A DNA stretch of 26,769 bases, from positions 1-26,769 of the IMG/VR virus record IMGVR_UViG_3300025645_000379, one strand, 5' to 3'. Below, piece after piece: positions 1-8,006 of this stretch. Every line of letters begins with the position of its first letter. The stretch's first letter is position 1. The translations under genes and the position numbers were made by a program. The DNA comes from a virus. Below the pieces are notes generated by a model that worked only from the letters and a program-made list of their open reading frames with translations, had not been told where the DNA came from and ran no database searches.

Positions 1-78
1 GGTAAGGGTACATACGGAACCAAGAAAGGTCGTCCACCATCAAAACCCACTAAGAAACCAAAGAAAAAAGGATACTAG
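1..78 (+). CDS. C-terminal end of a Lys/Gly-rich basic protein (partial)
   Basis: Frame 1 is open from the window edge and stops with TAG at 76-78, giving the last 25 residues of a protein that begins to the left. The visible tail is very basic (many Lys, with Gly, Pro and Thr) and ends KKKGY. It is followed after 2 nt by the next gene in the same direction. Such tails are common on small phage DNA-binding or structural proteins, but no function can be assigned from 25 residues. Confidence 0.55.
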   Translation, partial: GKGTYGTKKGRPPSKPTKKPKKKGY

Positions 79-80
79 TT

Positions 81-221
81 ATGAAAGGTGTTACACATTA
101 CTTACCAAATGGTAAAGCATACACAGGCAAGACGCACAAGCATACGTCAGGTAAAGTTATGACAGGAGCAAAGCATACTGCGTCTAGTAAACCTTTAAGT
201 CATAAGAAAGCTAAGAAGTAA
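81..221 (+). CDS. Small basic phage protein, 46 aa
   Basis: An ATG at 81 lies a few bases after an AAGGAT ribosome binding site and opens 46 codons ending TAA at 219-221. The last A of the stop is the first base of the next ATG. The protein is rich in Lys, His, Thr and Gly, with spaced repeats of the form Y-x-G-K-T-H and M-T-G-A-K-H-T. I recall similar short His/Lys/Gly proteins near structural genes of other marine phages, but know of no function. There is no membrane segment and no cysteine. The reading frame is well supported by the start/stop overlap and spacing. Confidence 0.6.
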   Translation: MKGVTHYLPNGKAYTGKTHKHTSGKVMTGAKHTASSKPLSHKKAKK

Positions 222-448
222 TGTGGGCTATCGTGTTAGCCACAATGTTAGCCAGTGGTGAACCTCAAGTACCTACGATAATGTCTAGCTACAGAACACT
301 TGATACTTGTAGAAAAGAGTTATTACGTGTAGGTACAATAGGAGGCTACGAGCCTGTGGTTAGCCCGATGGTGGGGCTTGCAGTTGTTAAAGTAGAAGCA
401 AAGAAAACTATAACAGCTTTCTGTGTTAAAGATAGGAGGTCTATCTGA
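221..448 (+). CDS. Small protein with hydrophobic N-terminus, 75 aa, unknown
   Basis: It starts at the ATG overlapping the upstream stop (TAATG) and ends with TGA overlapping the next ATG (TGATG at 446-450). The N-terminus (MWAIVLATMLASG) is hydrophobic and could act as a signal peptide or membrane anchor. Two cysteines (about C30 and C68) could form a disulfide if it is exported. Phages often carry short proteins of this shape near their lysis genes, and a holin gene lies about 1 kb downstream, so a minor lysis role is possible but unproven. I do not recognise the family. Confidence 0.6.
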   Translation: MWAIVLATMLASGEPQVPTIMSSYRTLDTCRKELLRVGTIGGYEPVVSPMVGLAVVKVEAKKTITAFCVKDRRSI

Positions 449-630
449 TGTGGTCTACAGTATCGGAAGCGTATCCTGTCCACCAATGCCCCTCACAGGC
501 TCCACAAGGCTCTGTGCTGGTCGTAGAGCCTCAAGTAATACGTGAGTATGACTATAGGTTTATAAGGCCTCCTATGGCTCCCTACGAGCTTACAGAGCAT
601 CAGTATTCAAAGAGGTTATGGATATGTTAG
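448..630 (+). CDS. Small Pro/Tyr-rich protein, 60 aa, unknown
   Basis: It starts at the ATG in the TGATG overlap with the preceding gene, with an AGGAGG ribosome binding site at 434-439 inside that gene. The protein is rich in Pro, Tyr and Glu, has no obvious membrane segment and ends in Cys. Its last codons overlap the start of the next gene. It has neither a clear signal peptide nor a lipobox, so I do not call it a spanin. The coupling signals support translation; the function is unknown. Confidence 0.5.
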   Translation: MWSTVSEAYPVHQCPSQAPQGSVLVVEPQVIREYDYRFIRPPMAPYELTEHQYSKRLWIC

Positions 631-1064
631 CAGAATTAGCGATTGCTAATGCAGCATTTAAGGTAATCAAGACTACCCTGAGTAACGGGAGAGAAATCGC
701 AGATGCTGGAGCAGCCCTAGGTAAATACTTTGGTGCTGAGAAGACAATACAGAAGCAAGTGGCTAACGGCTCAGGTAACGTACTAGAAGCATTTCAAGCC
801 AAGGAGCAACTAGCTAGACAGGAAGAAGAACTTAAGTTCATGTTGAACAAGCAACGTCTACAAGGGTATCAAGACTTTCTTAAGTTTAAAGCACAGTACA
901 CTAGAGACTTAAAAGAAACTAAACAAGCGGAAATACGCCAAAGAGCAGCAAGAGCTAAAGCATTACAAGATAATCTATCCATAGCTATAAAAGTAGGCTT
1001 AGGGTTTATTGTTATTATGGCTGGTTTGTTAGGTGCAGCTATTTATATTAAAGGATACTACTAG
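624..1064 (+). CDS. Membrane-anchored phage protein with coiled coil, 146 aa
   Basis: An AGAGG ribosome binding site at 611-615 fits the ATG at 624 (MLAELAIANAAF) better than the ATG at 618, which is only 2 nt away, so 624 is preferred. The protein has an alanine-rich N-terminal stretch, a long charged helical middle (about residues 65-120, Glu/Lys/Gln/Arg rich, likely coiled coil) and one hydrophobic segment near the C-terminus (about 121-142, IAIKVGLGFIVIMAGLLGAA). I recall the N-terminal pattern 'LAELAxANAAFxVIK...NG+EI' from many marine phages, where the protein is conserved but has no known function. Its place just before the holin would fit a membrane or virion role. Confidence 0.65.
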   Translation: MLAELAIANAAFKVIKTTLSNGREIADAGAALGKYFGAEKTIQKQVANGSGNVLEAFQAKEQLARQEEELKFMLNKQRLQGYQDFLKFKAQYTRDLKETKQAEIRQRAARAKALQDNLSIAIKVGLGFIVIMAGLLGAAIYIKGYY

Positions 1065-1066
1065 GC

Positions 1067-1234
1067 ATGGAAAACTTAACTCAAAAACAGAAAGAAGAGA
1101 TAGCTGAACTGGCTGCTGATAAAGCGTATGACAGATTCTATCTTGCCGTAGGTAAATCAGTGACTAAGAAGCTAATGTGGATTATAGGTGCAGGTGCATT
1201 TGCTGCTTGGTTATACTTTAATGGAGATATGTAA
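1067..1234 (+). CDS. Small single-TM protein, 55 aa
   Basis: ATG at 1067 follows the preceding stop by 2 nt; the 55 codons end in TAA at 1232-1234, whose last A starts the next ATG. The first 35 residues are charged and helical, and residues 36-51 (LMWIIGAGAFAAWLYF) form one membrane-spanning segment. Size and topology resemble small phage membrane proteins in lysis regions, but one TM segment alone does not show a holin or antiholin. The close spacing on both sides makes the gene credible. Confidence 0.55.
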   Translation: MENLTQKQKEEIAELAADKAYDRFYLAVGKSVTKKLMWIIGAGAFAAWLYFNGDM

Positions 1235-1491
1235 TGCCAGATGCTAAATTAACTAAACTAGGACTAACAGCTTACAACAAACCTAAGCGTACACCTAGCC
1301 ACCCTAAGAAGTCTCATGTAGTGGTAGCTAAAGAAGGTGGAGTAACAAAGACTATACGCTTTGGTCAACAGGGAGTTACTGGAGATAAGACTAAAACAAA
1401 ACGATCTGACTCATTTAAAGCTAGGCATGGCAAGAACATAGCCAAAGGTAAGATGTCAGCGGCTTATTGGGCCAATCGTGAAAAATGGTGA
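1234..1491 (+). CDS. DUF6321-like small basic phage protein, 85 aa
   Basis: It begins in a TAATG overlap with the upstream gene. The protein is strongly basic and contains the blocks KPKRTPSHPKKSHVVVAKEG, TIRFGQQGV and SFKARHGKNIAKGKMSAAYW. I recall this set from a conserved phage family of unknown function, which I believe is DUF6321; the number is from memory. The density of Lys, Arg and His suggests nucleic-acid contact, as for a head or DNA-packaging accessory protein. A 13-nt gap separates it from the holin gene, so it is probably co-transcribed with it. Confidence 0.6.
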   Translation: MPDAKLTKLGLTAYNKPKRTPSHPKKSHVVVAKEGGVTKTIRFGQQGVTGDKTKTKRSDSFKARHGKNIAKGKMSAAYWANREKW

Positions 1492-1504
1492 GAGGTAGTA
1501 CAGC

Positions 1505-1909
1505 ATGGGCATATTAAGTAGTTTATTCAGTGGCGGTAGTGCTGTTGCACAGCCTATAGAAGCCATTGGTAACATTATAGACAGTGTGTTTACATCAGAT
1601 GAAGAGAGAGCACAAGGCGAACTACTTAAGCAGAAGTTAGCTATGCGCCCTTCTATGATGCAAGCAGAGATTATGAAGGTACAGGCTAATCACAGGTCTA
1701 CCTTTGTTGCAGGAGCTAGACCCTTTCTCATGTGGGTATGTGGCTTAGGCTTCTTGTTTGCATTTGTTATTAACCCTATCCTACAATGGGTAGCACCAGA
1801 GCTAGGTAGCCCTGAGTTACCCTTAGACGCTATGCTTGAACTTACGTTAGCAATGCTTGGCCTTGCAGGTCTTAGAACAGTAGAAAAATTAAATGGTAAA
1901 GCCACATGA
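1505..1909 (+). CDS. Holin, three-TM (GTA holin) type
   Basis: This 134-aa protein has the layout of the 3-TM holin family of gene-transfer agents and phages. The N-terminus is an amphipathic region (FSGGSAVAQPIEAIGNIIDSVF), followed by a charged helix with DEERAQGELLKQKL, then the typical RSTFVAGARPFLMWVCGLGF junction into a first TM (about 68-92), with further hydrophobic stretches near 95-105 and 107-125. A holin makes the inner-membrane lesion that releases endolysin or triggers lysis. The two peptidoglycan hydrolases here lie far away on the other strand. Its ATG at 1505 follows GAGAGGT, and its end overlaps the next gene by 4 nt (ATGA). Confidence 0.8.
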   Translation: MGILSSLFSGGSAVAQPIEAIGNIIDSVFTSDEERAQGELLKQKLAMRPSMMQAEIMKVQANHRSTFVAGARPFLMWVCGLGFLFAFVINPILQWVAPELGSPELPLDAMLELTLAMLGLAGLRTVEKLNGKAT

Positions 1910-2556
1910 AGACACATAAAGAGATGGTAAACAACGTACTTGTGAGGCTACGGGAACGTGAGGTTGACAGTGTTAATGAGAATAGTTACTCAAAGTTAAT
2001 TAGTTTATTCATTAATGATGCTAAGGAGTTTGTTGAGTCAGCGTGGAATTGGTCTGTTCTTAGGCAAACATTGACTGTAGTTACTCAAGATGGTGTATTT
2101 AACTATGTGCTTACTGACTCAGGTAATAACGTAGCTATACTAGACGTAGTTAACTTAACATCTAATACGTTCTTAAAGTATAAAGACCCACACTGGTTTA
2201 ACAATGTATTTCTTAATAACACACCAGCCGAAGGTAACCCTGACTACTACGTATTTAATGGCGTGAGTGTAGCAGGTGACACACAGGTAGACTTGTACCC
2301 TATCCCTGATGGTGTGTACACTATCTACTTTAACGTAACTATGCGCTCACAGGAGCTTGTGGCTGATGCAGATACAGTACGTGTGCCTCACTTACCTGTA
2401 CAAGCTTTAGCCTACGCTATGGCCCTTGAGGAGCGTGGTGAGGACGGAGGTATGTCAGCAGTATCGGCTAAGGCTCTTGCTCAAAACTTCCTATCTGACG
2501 CTATTGCCTTAGACGCTAACAAGCACCCAGAGGAACTGATCTGGGAGGTCTATTAA
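1906..2556 (+). CDS. Tail tubular protein A-like head-tail adaptor
   Basis: This 216-aa protein is close in size to T7 gp11 (196 aa). It has the usual adaptor layout: an N-terminal helical part (VNNVLVRLREREV, then FINDAKEFVESAWNWSVLR), a beta-rich middle (about 55-150) and a C-terminal helix pair (LPVQALAYAMALEERGEDGG). In T7-like phages this protein forms a dodecameric ring beneath the portal that links head and tail tube. It is followed by a nozzle-like gene as in T7. The start overlaps the holin stop as ATGA. The call rests on motif feel, size and gene order, not on a search. Confidence 0.6.
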   Translation: MKTHKEMVNNVLVRLREREVDSVNENSYSKLISLFINDAKEFVESAWNWSVLRQTLTVVTQDGVFNYVLTDSGNNVAILDVVNLTSNTFLKYKDPHWFNNVFLNNTPAEGNPDYYVFNGVSVAGDTQVDLYPIPDGVYTIYFNVTMRSQELVADADTVRVPHLPVQALAYAMALEERGEDGGMSAVSAKALAQNFLSDAIALDANKHPEELIWEVY

Positions 2557-2558
2557 CC

Positions 2559-4115
2559 ATGGCTAAACAATTAATGTCCTCCTCTATTGCTGCACCTGCA
2601 TTCTATGGCTTAAACACCCAAGAGTCAGGTGTAACACTACAGGAAGGTTTTGCACTACAGGCAGACAACTGCGTCATAGATAAGTTTGGTCGATTAGGAG
2701 CACGTAAGGGCTGGCAAGTATTAAGTACGAGTAAGGACTCCGTAGCGGATGATAACGTAGGTGTAGACTTACTAGGTGTGTCTAATTTTAAGGACATTAC
2801 AGGTGCTGATACCTTATTGTCATGGAGTTCTACTAAGTTCTATAAGGGCACTACAAACCTCGTCACAATCACGCCAACGACTGCAGACACCATATCAGCA
2901 GGTAACTGGCAAGCAGCTACATTAAATGACCATCAATACTTCTTCCAACGTGGTTATGAACCACTGACGTACACGAATGAAACAGGGTCAGAAGAGTTTG
3001 ATTCCTTCAGTAATCATCCACACAGCCACAATGGTGTACCTTATGGCAACACTGTATTAGCGGCTTATGGTCGGTTATGGGTAGCAGACACCACAACTAA
3101 TAAGACAACAGTGTATTTTACTACTGTTCTTGATGGTTCTAACTTTCTTTCAGGTACATCAGGTTCTTTAGACATCTCAAGTGTCCTTACTCAGGGCATG
3201 GATGATATTGTTACACTAGGCGCTCATAACGGCTACTTGATTATATTCTGTAAGAACAACATTATTATCTATGGTGATGGTGATAACTTTCAAGCAGGTA
3301 TGACTACTACGAGCCTTACGCTAGTGGAAGTCATTGAAGGTGTAGGCTGTATTGCTCGTGACAGTGTACAGAATACTGGTGAAGACATCTTGTTCTTAAG
3401 TAACACTGGTATACGTTCATTGAATCGTACTGTACAAGAGAAGTCACAGCCTATGCGAGACATCTCTAAGAATGTACGTGATGATGTAATACAGGCCATT
3501 AACGCTGAGAACATTGATTTAATTAAGTCAGTCTACTCACCTATTAATGCTTTTTACTTAATTACTTTCCCTACGTCACAACAGACTTTTTGTTTTGACA
3601 CCAGAGCACCTTTAGAGGATGGCAGCTTTAGAGCTACAATATGGCCCTCTGTATCACCTAAGGGTTTCTTGTCGGAAGGTTCTACATTATACTTTGCAGA
3701 GGACAATGGCATAGCAGAGTACAAAGGTTATCAAGACAATGGCTCTAAGTACGAAATGGCGTACTACAGTAACTTCTTTGACCTAGGTATGCCTAACGTG
3801 TCAAAGATAGTAAAGAAGCTGTCAGCGACTACAGTAGGAGCTACAGGACAAACCTTTGCACTTAAGATTGGATATGACTATAGCCCAGTATATTATGGTT
3901 ATACATTTACATTAGAAGTAGGTACTGTATACGAGTATGGTATTACCGAGTACGGCATAGGAGAATACTCAGGCTCAGTCTTAATCAACGAACAAAAAGC
4001 ATCAACACAAGGCGCAGGTGACATTATACAGATAGGATTTACTACTGATATAGATGGCGCACCTATGTCATTACAAAAAATTTCATTATATGCCAAACAA
4101 GGTAAGGTACTTTAA
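2559..4115 (+). CDS. Tail tubular protein B / nozzle-like protein
   Basis: This 518-aa protein starts 2 nt after the adaptor stop and is preceded by a GGAGG ribosome binding site inside that gene. The N-terminus contains LQEGFALQADNCVIDKFGRLG and RKGW, a pattern of nozzle proteins in which a strand near the N-terminus notes coordinates of a 'feature' list of the genome; the rest is beta-rich with repeated short Gly/Asn/Asp turns, as in a propeller-like nozzle. T7 gp12 is longer (794 aa), so this would be a compact version. Gene order (adaptor, then this, then fibre) supports a tail-tube role. A P22 gp10-type stabiliser is an alternative with a similar job. Confidence 0.55.
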   Translation: MAKQLMSSSIAAPAFYGLNTQESGVTLQEGFALQADNCVIDKFGRLGARKGWQVLSTSKDSVADDNVGVDLLGVSNFKDITGADTLLSWSSTKFYKGTTNLVTITPTTADTISAGNWQAATLNDHQYFFQRGYEPLTYTNETGSEEFDSFSNHPHSHNGVPYGNTVLAAYGRLWVADTTTNKTTVYFTTVLDGSNFLSGTSGSLDISSVLTQGMDDIVTLGAHNGYLIIFCKNNIIIYGDGDNFQAGMTTTSLTLVEVIEGVGCIARDSVQNTGEDILFLSNTGIRSLNRTVQEKSQPMRDISKNVRDDVIQAINAENIDLIKSVYSPINAFYLITFPTSQQTFCFDTRAPLEDGSFRATIWPSVSPKGFLSEGSTLYFAEDNGIAEYKGYQDNGSKYEMAYYSNFFDLGMPNVSKIVKKLSATTVGATGQTFALKIGYDYSPVYYGYTFTLEVGTVYEYGITEYGIGEYSGSVLINEQKASTQGAGDIIQIGFTTDIDGAPMSLQKISLYAKQGKVL

Positions 4116-4117
4116 CT

Positions 4118-4903
4118 ATGTCTAATTATACTAAAGCAACTAACTTTGCATCAAAGGACGCCTTACCCACAGGTAACGCTCTCAAGACTGTCAGTGGTAC
4201 AGAGATTGATGACGAGTTTTCAAGCATACAAACGTCTGTAGCTACTAAAGCTAACCTAAGTGCGCCTACGTTCACAGGTATACCAGCGGCACCTACAGCA
4301 GCTACAGCGACTAACAGCACACAGATAGCCACCACAGCGTTCACACAGGCCGCTATAGTGGCTGGTGTTGCAGCTAAGGCACCAATAGATGCCCCTACGT
4401 TCACAGGCGTCCCTGCGGCTCCTACAGCGGCTGCTGGCACTAATACTACACAGTTGGCTACTACAGCCTTTGTACAGGCCGCTACGCCCACAGCAGCGAC
4501 TATTAATGGTCTAGCATATCCTGTAGGCTCTGTGTACACATCAGTAGTTGCAACTAACCCTAACAGCTTACTTGGCGTAGGTACTTGGGCAGCCTTTGGT
4601 GCTGGTCGTGTCTTAGTGGGTATCAATGCAAGTGACAGTGACTTTAATACAGTAGAGGAAGTAGGCGGTGCTAAGACTGACTCACATACGCTTTCAATCA
4701 ATGAAATACCTAGTCACGTTCACGGGTACACAGGCGTACAAGGTACAGGTAACCCAGATGGTGCTAGCGACTCTGTAACAGCAGGTCACGCTAATTCATA
4801 CCCAAGGCTGACTGAACTGGATTATGAAGGCGGTGGAGCAGCCCACTCACACGATATTGTACAGCCGTATATTGTCGTATACTTTTGGAAGAGGACAGCA
4901 TAA
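4118..4903 (+). CDS. Tail fibre / collar protein with two tail repeats
   Basis: 261 aa. Residues 49-79 and 92-122 are two copies of a repeat of the type APTFTGxPAAPTA...TTAFxQAA, well known from tail-fibre shafts. From about residue 134 the protein reads YPVGSVYTSV...LLGVGTWAAFGAGRVLVGI, then EIPSHVHGY and AHSHDIVQPYIVVYFWKRT, the typical C-terminal collar domain found in phage tail and baseplate proteins. Its paired HxH motifs (H200/H202, H243/H245) may bind metal as in T4 gp12-type trimers. It is the only fibre-like gene in the window, so it may carry receptor contact. It starts 2 nt after the nozzle gene, and its stop overlaps the next ATG (TAATG). Confidence 0.75.
   Translation: MSNYTKATNFASKDALPTGNALKTVSGTEIDDEFSSIQTSVATKANLSAPTFTGIPAAPTAATATNSTQIATTAFTQAAIVAGVAAKAPIDAPTFTGVPAAPTAAAGTNTTQLATTAFVQAATPTAATINGLAYPVGSVYTSVVATNPNSLLGVGTWAAFGAGRVLVGINASDSDFNTVEEVGGAKTDSHTLSINEIPSHVHGYTGVQGTGNPDGASDSVTAGHANSYPRLTELDYEGGGAAHSHDIVQPYIVVYFWKRTA
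4262..4483 (+). repeat. Two in-frame tail-repeat units in the fibre gene
   Basis: Positions 4262-4354 and 4391-4483 encode the two copies of the APTFTG...TTAF repeat, 129 nt (43 residues) apart. They differ at many third codon positions, so the duplication is old and kept at protein level. Confidence 0.7.
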
Positions 4904-6606
4904 TGGCAGACCCAAGAGGTGAAAGTAATTCGTATGGTGGCTACAGCGGCTCAGGCGGTGGTGGTTATAGTAATAAAAGTGGTGGTAAAGCCCCTAACCA
5001 AAATAACACCAGTAACAACGCAGCGGCAGAGAGAGCAGCAGCAGCGGCAGCTAAAGAGGCTCAAAGAAGAAATGCGGATATGCAAGCGCAAATAAAAGCA
5101 GCCGAAGCACGTAAGCAGATGGATGAAGCAAATGCTCGTTACGAAGCACAACAAGCACAGGCAGCTATGGCAGCAGCTAGAAGGCCTCAAGAACAAAACA
5201 CAAGGGCAGCGGCACCTACTGTGTTTCAACGTAGCTCTCCTGCTGTTCCTTCTATGAACCCTAATCAAGTAAATCAGCCGTATTACTCGCCTTACCAAGA
5301 TCAACCTACTATGTTTCAAAACTCTGGTCTTCCTTTTGGTGGCATGGCTGGTCGCTTTGGAGAAGCGTTAGGACAAGACAATTACTTTGGTGGCTTATTA
5401 AGTGCCTATGGTCAAATTAATCCTTTAGGTTCTATTGCAAACCAAACTACATACGGAATGAATCAAGACGTAAGTAACTCATACTTAAAAGAAGAACAAT
5501 CTAATCCTAATTGGGATAGAATGTCGGAAGCACAGAGAGTACAGGCAGCAAAAGACGCTGTTTACGGGAGCAAGGAAAGTCAAATACCTCGCCCTAGTAA
5601 CTTTAGACCTGAGCAATGGGCGCAAATGACACAAGGACAGAAGCAGTATATGTCTGGTGTAGCTACACCTACTAATGGTGTACAAGACATGGGAGGTTCT
5701 GGTGGCGCTTTTGCTGGTCAGGCTGGTATGGGTAACGCAGGAGGAGGCGGTGGTAACATGATGAACTCTTTTCTTGGTGGGCAACTACCAGAACTTAACA
5801 TGGGCATGGGAAGAGACTACCAGCCAACAGGAGGCACATTCAAGCCTATTACCTTTAGATCAGGCACAGGTAACCCAGACCCTTACGCTGGCTTAAGTGA
5901 CATGGCACAGCAAGGTCAAGGAATGTTTAACGTAGCGGGTCAGGATGCACTACAAGCTGCTGATCAGTTTAATTATAACTTTGACCCACAACAAGCAGGT
6001 CTTGACTTATTTAATGAGCGTTCCTCATTACTTGAGCCAGCCTTTGCACAGCAACGTGCTAAGAACTTAGAACAGATGCAAGGCTTAGGTCGTATAGGCC
6101 TACAGTTATCTGGTGAGGGCTTAGGTGCTGGTGAAAACTCAGGCATGATGAATCCTGATATGTTCGGCATGAACGCTGCACAGTCTCAGGCTTTAGCAGG
6201 GTTAGCCGCACAATCTACTCAAGATGCCTTTGGTCAAGAAGTCCAACGTGCGGGTCTTGACTTGTCACAGTTTAACACTAATCAAGTAACTGATCAACAG
6301 CGTTATGCTAACCTTATGGGTACTGGTCAGAGCATGTTAACAGGTAGCATGTTAGAACCTCAAGTACGCGCACAGTTGTTAGCACAACAACAGACTCAGC
6401 AAGGCTTAGATCAGAGCTATGAGATAGACAGGTATAATGCTGACACTAGCCGTCTTACAGGCCAAGCACAGGCTAACCAAGCTAACTATCAGCCTGACCC
6501 TTGGTTAAGTGCTGGTATAGGTTTAGGCACTTCATTCTTAGGCACTGAGGCTGGTGGTGGTTGGTTATCGGGAGTAGGCGGTGACATATGGGATTTCTTT
6601 ACGTAA
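4903..6606 (+). CDS. Large Gln/Gly/Ala-rich virion protein (probable internal/ejection protein)
   Basis: The ATG at 4903 is chosen over the in-frame TTG at 4885 because it sits about 8 nt after GGAAGAGGA and forms a TAATG overlap with the fibre gene; this gives 567 aa. Residues 1-40 are Gly/Ser/Asn-rich, about 41-95 are Ala/Gln/Arg-rich and likely coiled coil, and the remainder is Gln-, Gly- and Met-rich with a weakly hydrophobic Gly-rich end (about 535-560). No enzyme motif is visible. In T7-like phages the slot after the tail-tube genes holds the internal core proteins that leave the capsid ahead of the DNA, and composition and place fit that role. It could instead be a tail accessory protein. 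Confidence 0.55.
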   Translation: MADPRGESNSYGGYSGSGGGGYSNKSGGKAPNQNNTSNNAAAERAAAAAAKEAQRRNADMQAQIKAAEARKQMDEANARYEAQQAQAAMAAARRPQEQNTRAAAPTVFQRSSPAVPSMNPNQVNQPYYSPYQDQPTMFQNSGLPFGGMAGRFGEALGQDNYFGGLLSAYGQINPLGSIANQTTYGMNQDVSNSYLKEEQSNPNWDRMSEAQRVQAAKDAVYGSKESQIPRPSNFRPEQWAQMTQGQKQYMSGVATPTNGVQDMGGSGGAFAGQAGMGNAGGGGGNMMNSFLGGQLPELNMGMGRDYQPTGGTFKPITFRSGTGNPDPYAGLSDMAQQGQGMFNVAGQDALQAADQFNYNFDPQQAGLDLFNERSSLLEPAFAQQRAKNLEQMQGLGRIGLQLSGEGLGAGENSGMMNPDMFGMNAAQSQALAGLAAQSTQDAFGQEVQRAGLDLSQFNTNQVTDQQRYANLMGTGQSMLTGSMLEPQVRAQLLAQQQTQQGLDQSYEIDRYNADTSRLTGQAQANQANYQPDPWLSAGIGLGTSFLGTEAGGGWLSGVGGDIWDFFT

Positions 6607-6644
6607 CCTAATAGCACACAATAGAAACAAAGAGAATATATAAC

Positions 6645-8006
6645 ATGGCAAATCAAGGTTTATTTACACAAGGCCCGTCTATTGATGACTTGTTAGCAAA
6701 ACGTAATCAACGTGCAAGCACTCTACAGCAGCAACTTATGACTAACGCTGCCCAAGGCGCACGTGACCCTATGAAAGCACAAGCTGCAAGCTTCTTAGGT
6801 TCAAGCTTAGGTCGTGCTTTAGCAGGAGGTATGGACGGAGGTGACAGCGGAAGAGAAGCGTTAGAAGCTAAAGAAGCGGCTAGGGTTGCTTCTCAAGGCG
6901 AGTTCTTTCAAGCTATGCAAGGTGATTCAAAAGCTGCTTTTGCTATGGCTGATAAATTACGTTCTACTTACCCCGAAGCTGCTGTTAAAATGATTAACAT
7001 TGCTCAACAGAAAAAAGCTACGGAAGATGAGGCTTTAAAAACTTCTAATTCATATGAAGCATTGCAAAGTCGTTCTGCACAGATTGGAGAAGACTTAACC
7101 GAATGGAACCCTGAGTTAGCTTTCCGTTTAGTATCGGGTAACGCTACACCAGAAGAATACAAAGAAGGTCTTTCAGAGCTTACTGCTATGAATAAAGACT
7201 CCAATAAAACTGGTGACAGTGCCTTAAAGGGCTGGCAGTTTAACGATGGTGGTGTTTATTCCGATAAAGATGGTAACAGGTATGCACTTACTAATAGTAT
7301 AAACAAAGATGAGAATAGTGCAGATATTCTATATACACCTATAGGTAATGCACCTGCTTATACTAATCAAGCCTTACAGCCTACTGACACTAAAGGTCTT
7401 ACTACAGAACAGCGAACCGCAGAACAAATAGCTGGTTTCCAAGGCCAAGAAGATATGAAAGTTTTCTATGAGCACAGGGCTGATGCTGGTAAGGGTATAG
7501 GTCAAACAACAACTAACCTTAACGATGCCAATCGTATGTTAGAACTTCTTAAGCAGGTTGACACAGGAGGCGTTAAAGTTCTTGCTGGTAAAGCTGTTAG
7601 TGACTTCTTTGGCACTACACCTGCTAACGTATCAGAATTAGATACTATTTCTAAGACTGTTATGCTTGGAAGCCTTAAGTCTCTTTTAGGTGGTCAGTTG
7701 TCGGATGGTGAGCGAGCAGCAGCAACAGAAATACAAGTGGCATTAGAGAAAGGAACTGAGGCAAACACTAGAATAGCGGAACGACTATCACGTGTCTTTA
7801 AAGCTAAGTTAGAACGTGAGCAGTTTGTATTGGGCAATAAGAATACACCCGCTGCTTATCGTGACTTTATGGTACAGCAGTCTATACAGCTAACTCAAGC
7901 TAAACCAGATGGAACCACAGGCGCTGCTACGCAAGTAACGCCCACAGTAAGTCCAAAAACAATAGTATGGAAACGGGACGCAAATGGCGTATTGGTGGCA
8001 CAATAA
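6645..8006 (+). CDS. Virion protein, probable ejection/internal core protein, 453 aa
   Basis: It starts at ATG 6645 after an AGAG site, 38 nt downstream of the preceding stop, the largest gap inside this late cluster. The N-terminal third is Ala/Gln-rich and helical (SIDDLLAKRNQRASTLQQQL, then Gly-rich, then AKEAARVASQGEFFQAM). A helical block near residues 340-390 contains MLGSLKSLLGGQLSDGERAA and ALEKGTEANTRIAERL, resembling helical modules I know from ejected proteins of other podoviruses. No catalytic motif was found. It shares a TAATG overlap with the following gene, so the two are probably made in fixed ratio. The exact role is unproven. Confidence 0.5.
   Translation: MANQGLFTQGPSIDDLLAKRNQRASTLQQQLMTNAAQGARDPMKAQAASFLGSSLGRALAGGMDGGDSGREALEAKEAARVASQGEFFQAMQGDSKAAFAMADKLRSTYPEAAVKMINIAQQKKATEDEALKTSNSYEALQSRSAQIGEDLTEWNPELAFRLVSGNATPEEYKEGLSELTAMNKDSNKTGDSALKGWQFNDGGVYSDKDGNRYALTNSINKDENSADILYTPIGNAPAYTNQALQPTDTKGLTTEQRTAEQIAGFQGQEDMKVFYEHRADAGKGIGQTTTNLNDANRMLELLKQVDTGGVKVLAGKAVSDFFGTTPANVSELDTISKTVMLGSLKSLLGGQLSDGERAAATEIQVALEKGTEANTRIAERLSRVFKAKLEREQFVLGNKNTPAAYRDFMVQQSIQLTQAKPDGTTGAATQVTPTVSPKTIVWKRDANGVLVAQ

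Noticed and set aside
618-1064. Start of the membrane-anchored protein at 618
   Set aside because: The ribosome binding site at 611-615 is only 2 nt from this ATG, while the ATG at 624 is at an ideal distance.
4126-4701. Long minus-strand ORF (191 codons) under the fibre gene
   Set aside because: It is the mirror of the Ala/Thr/Pro-rich fibre repeats and has no ribosome binding site or partner genes on that strand.
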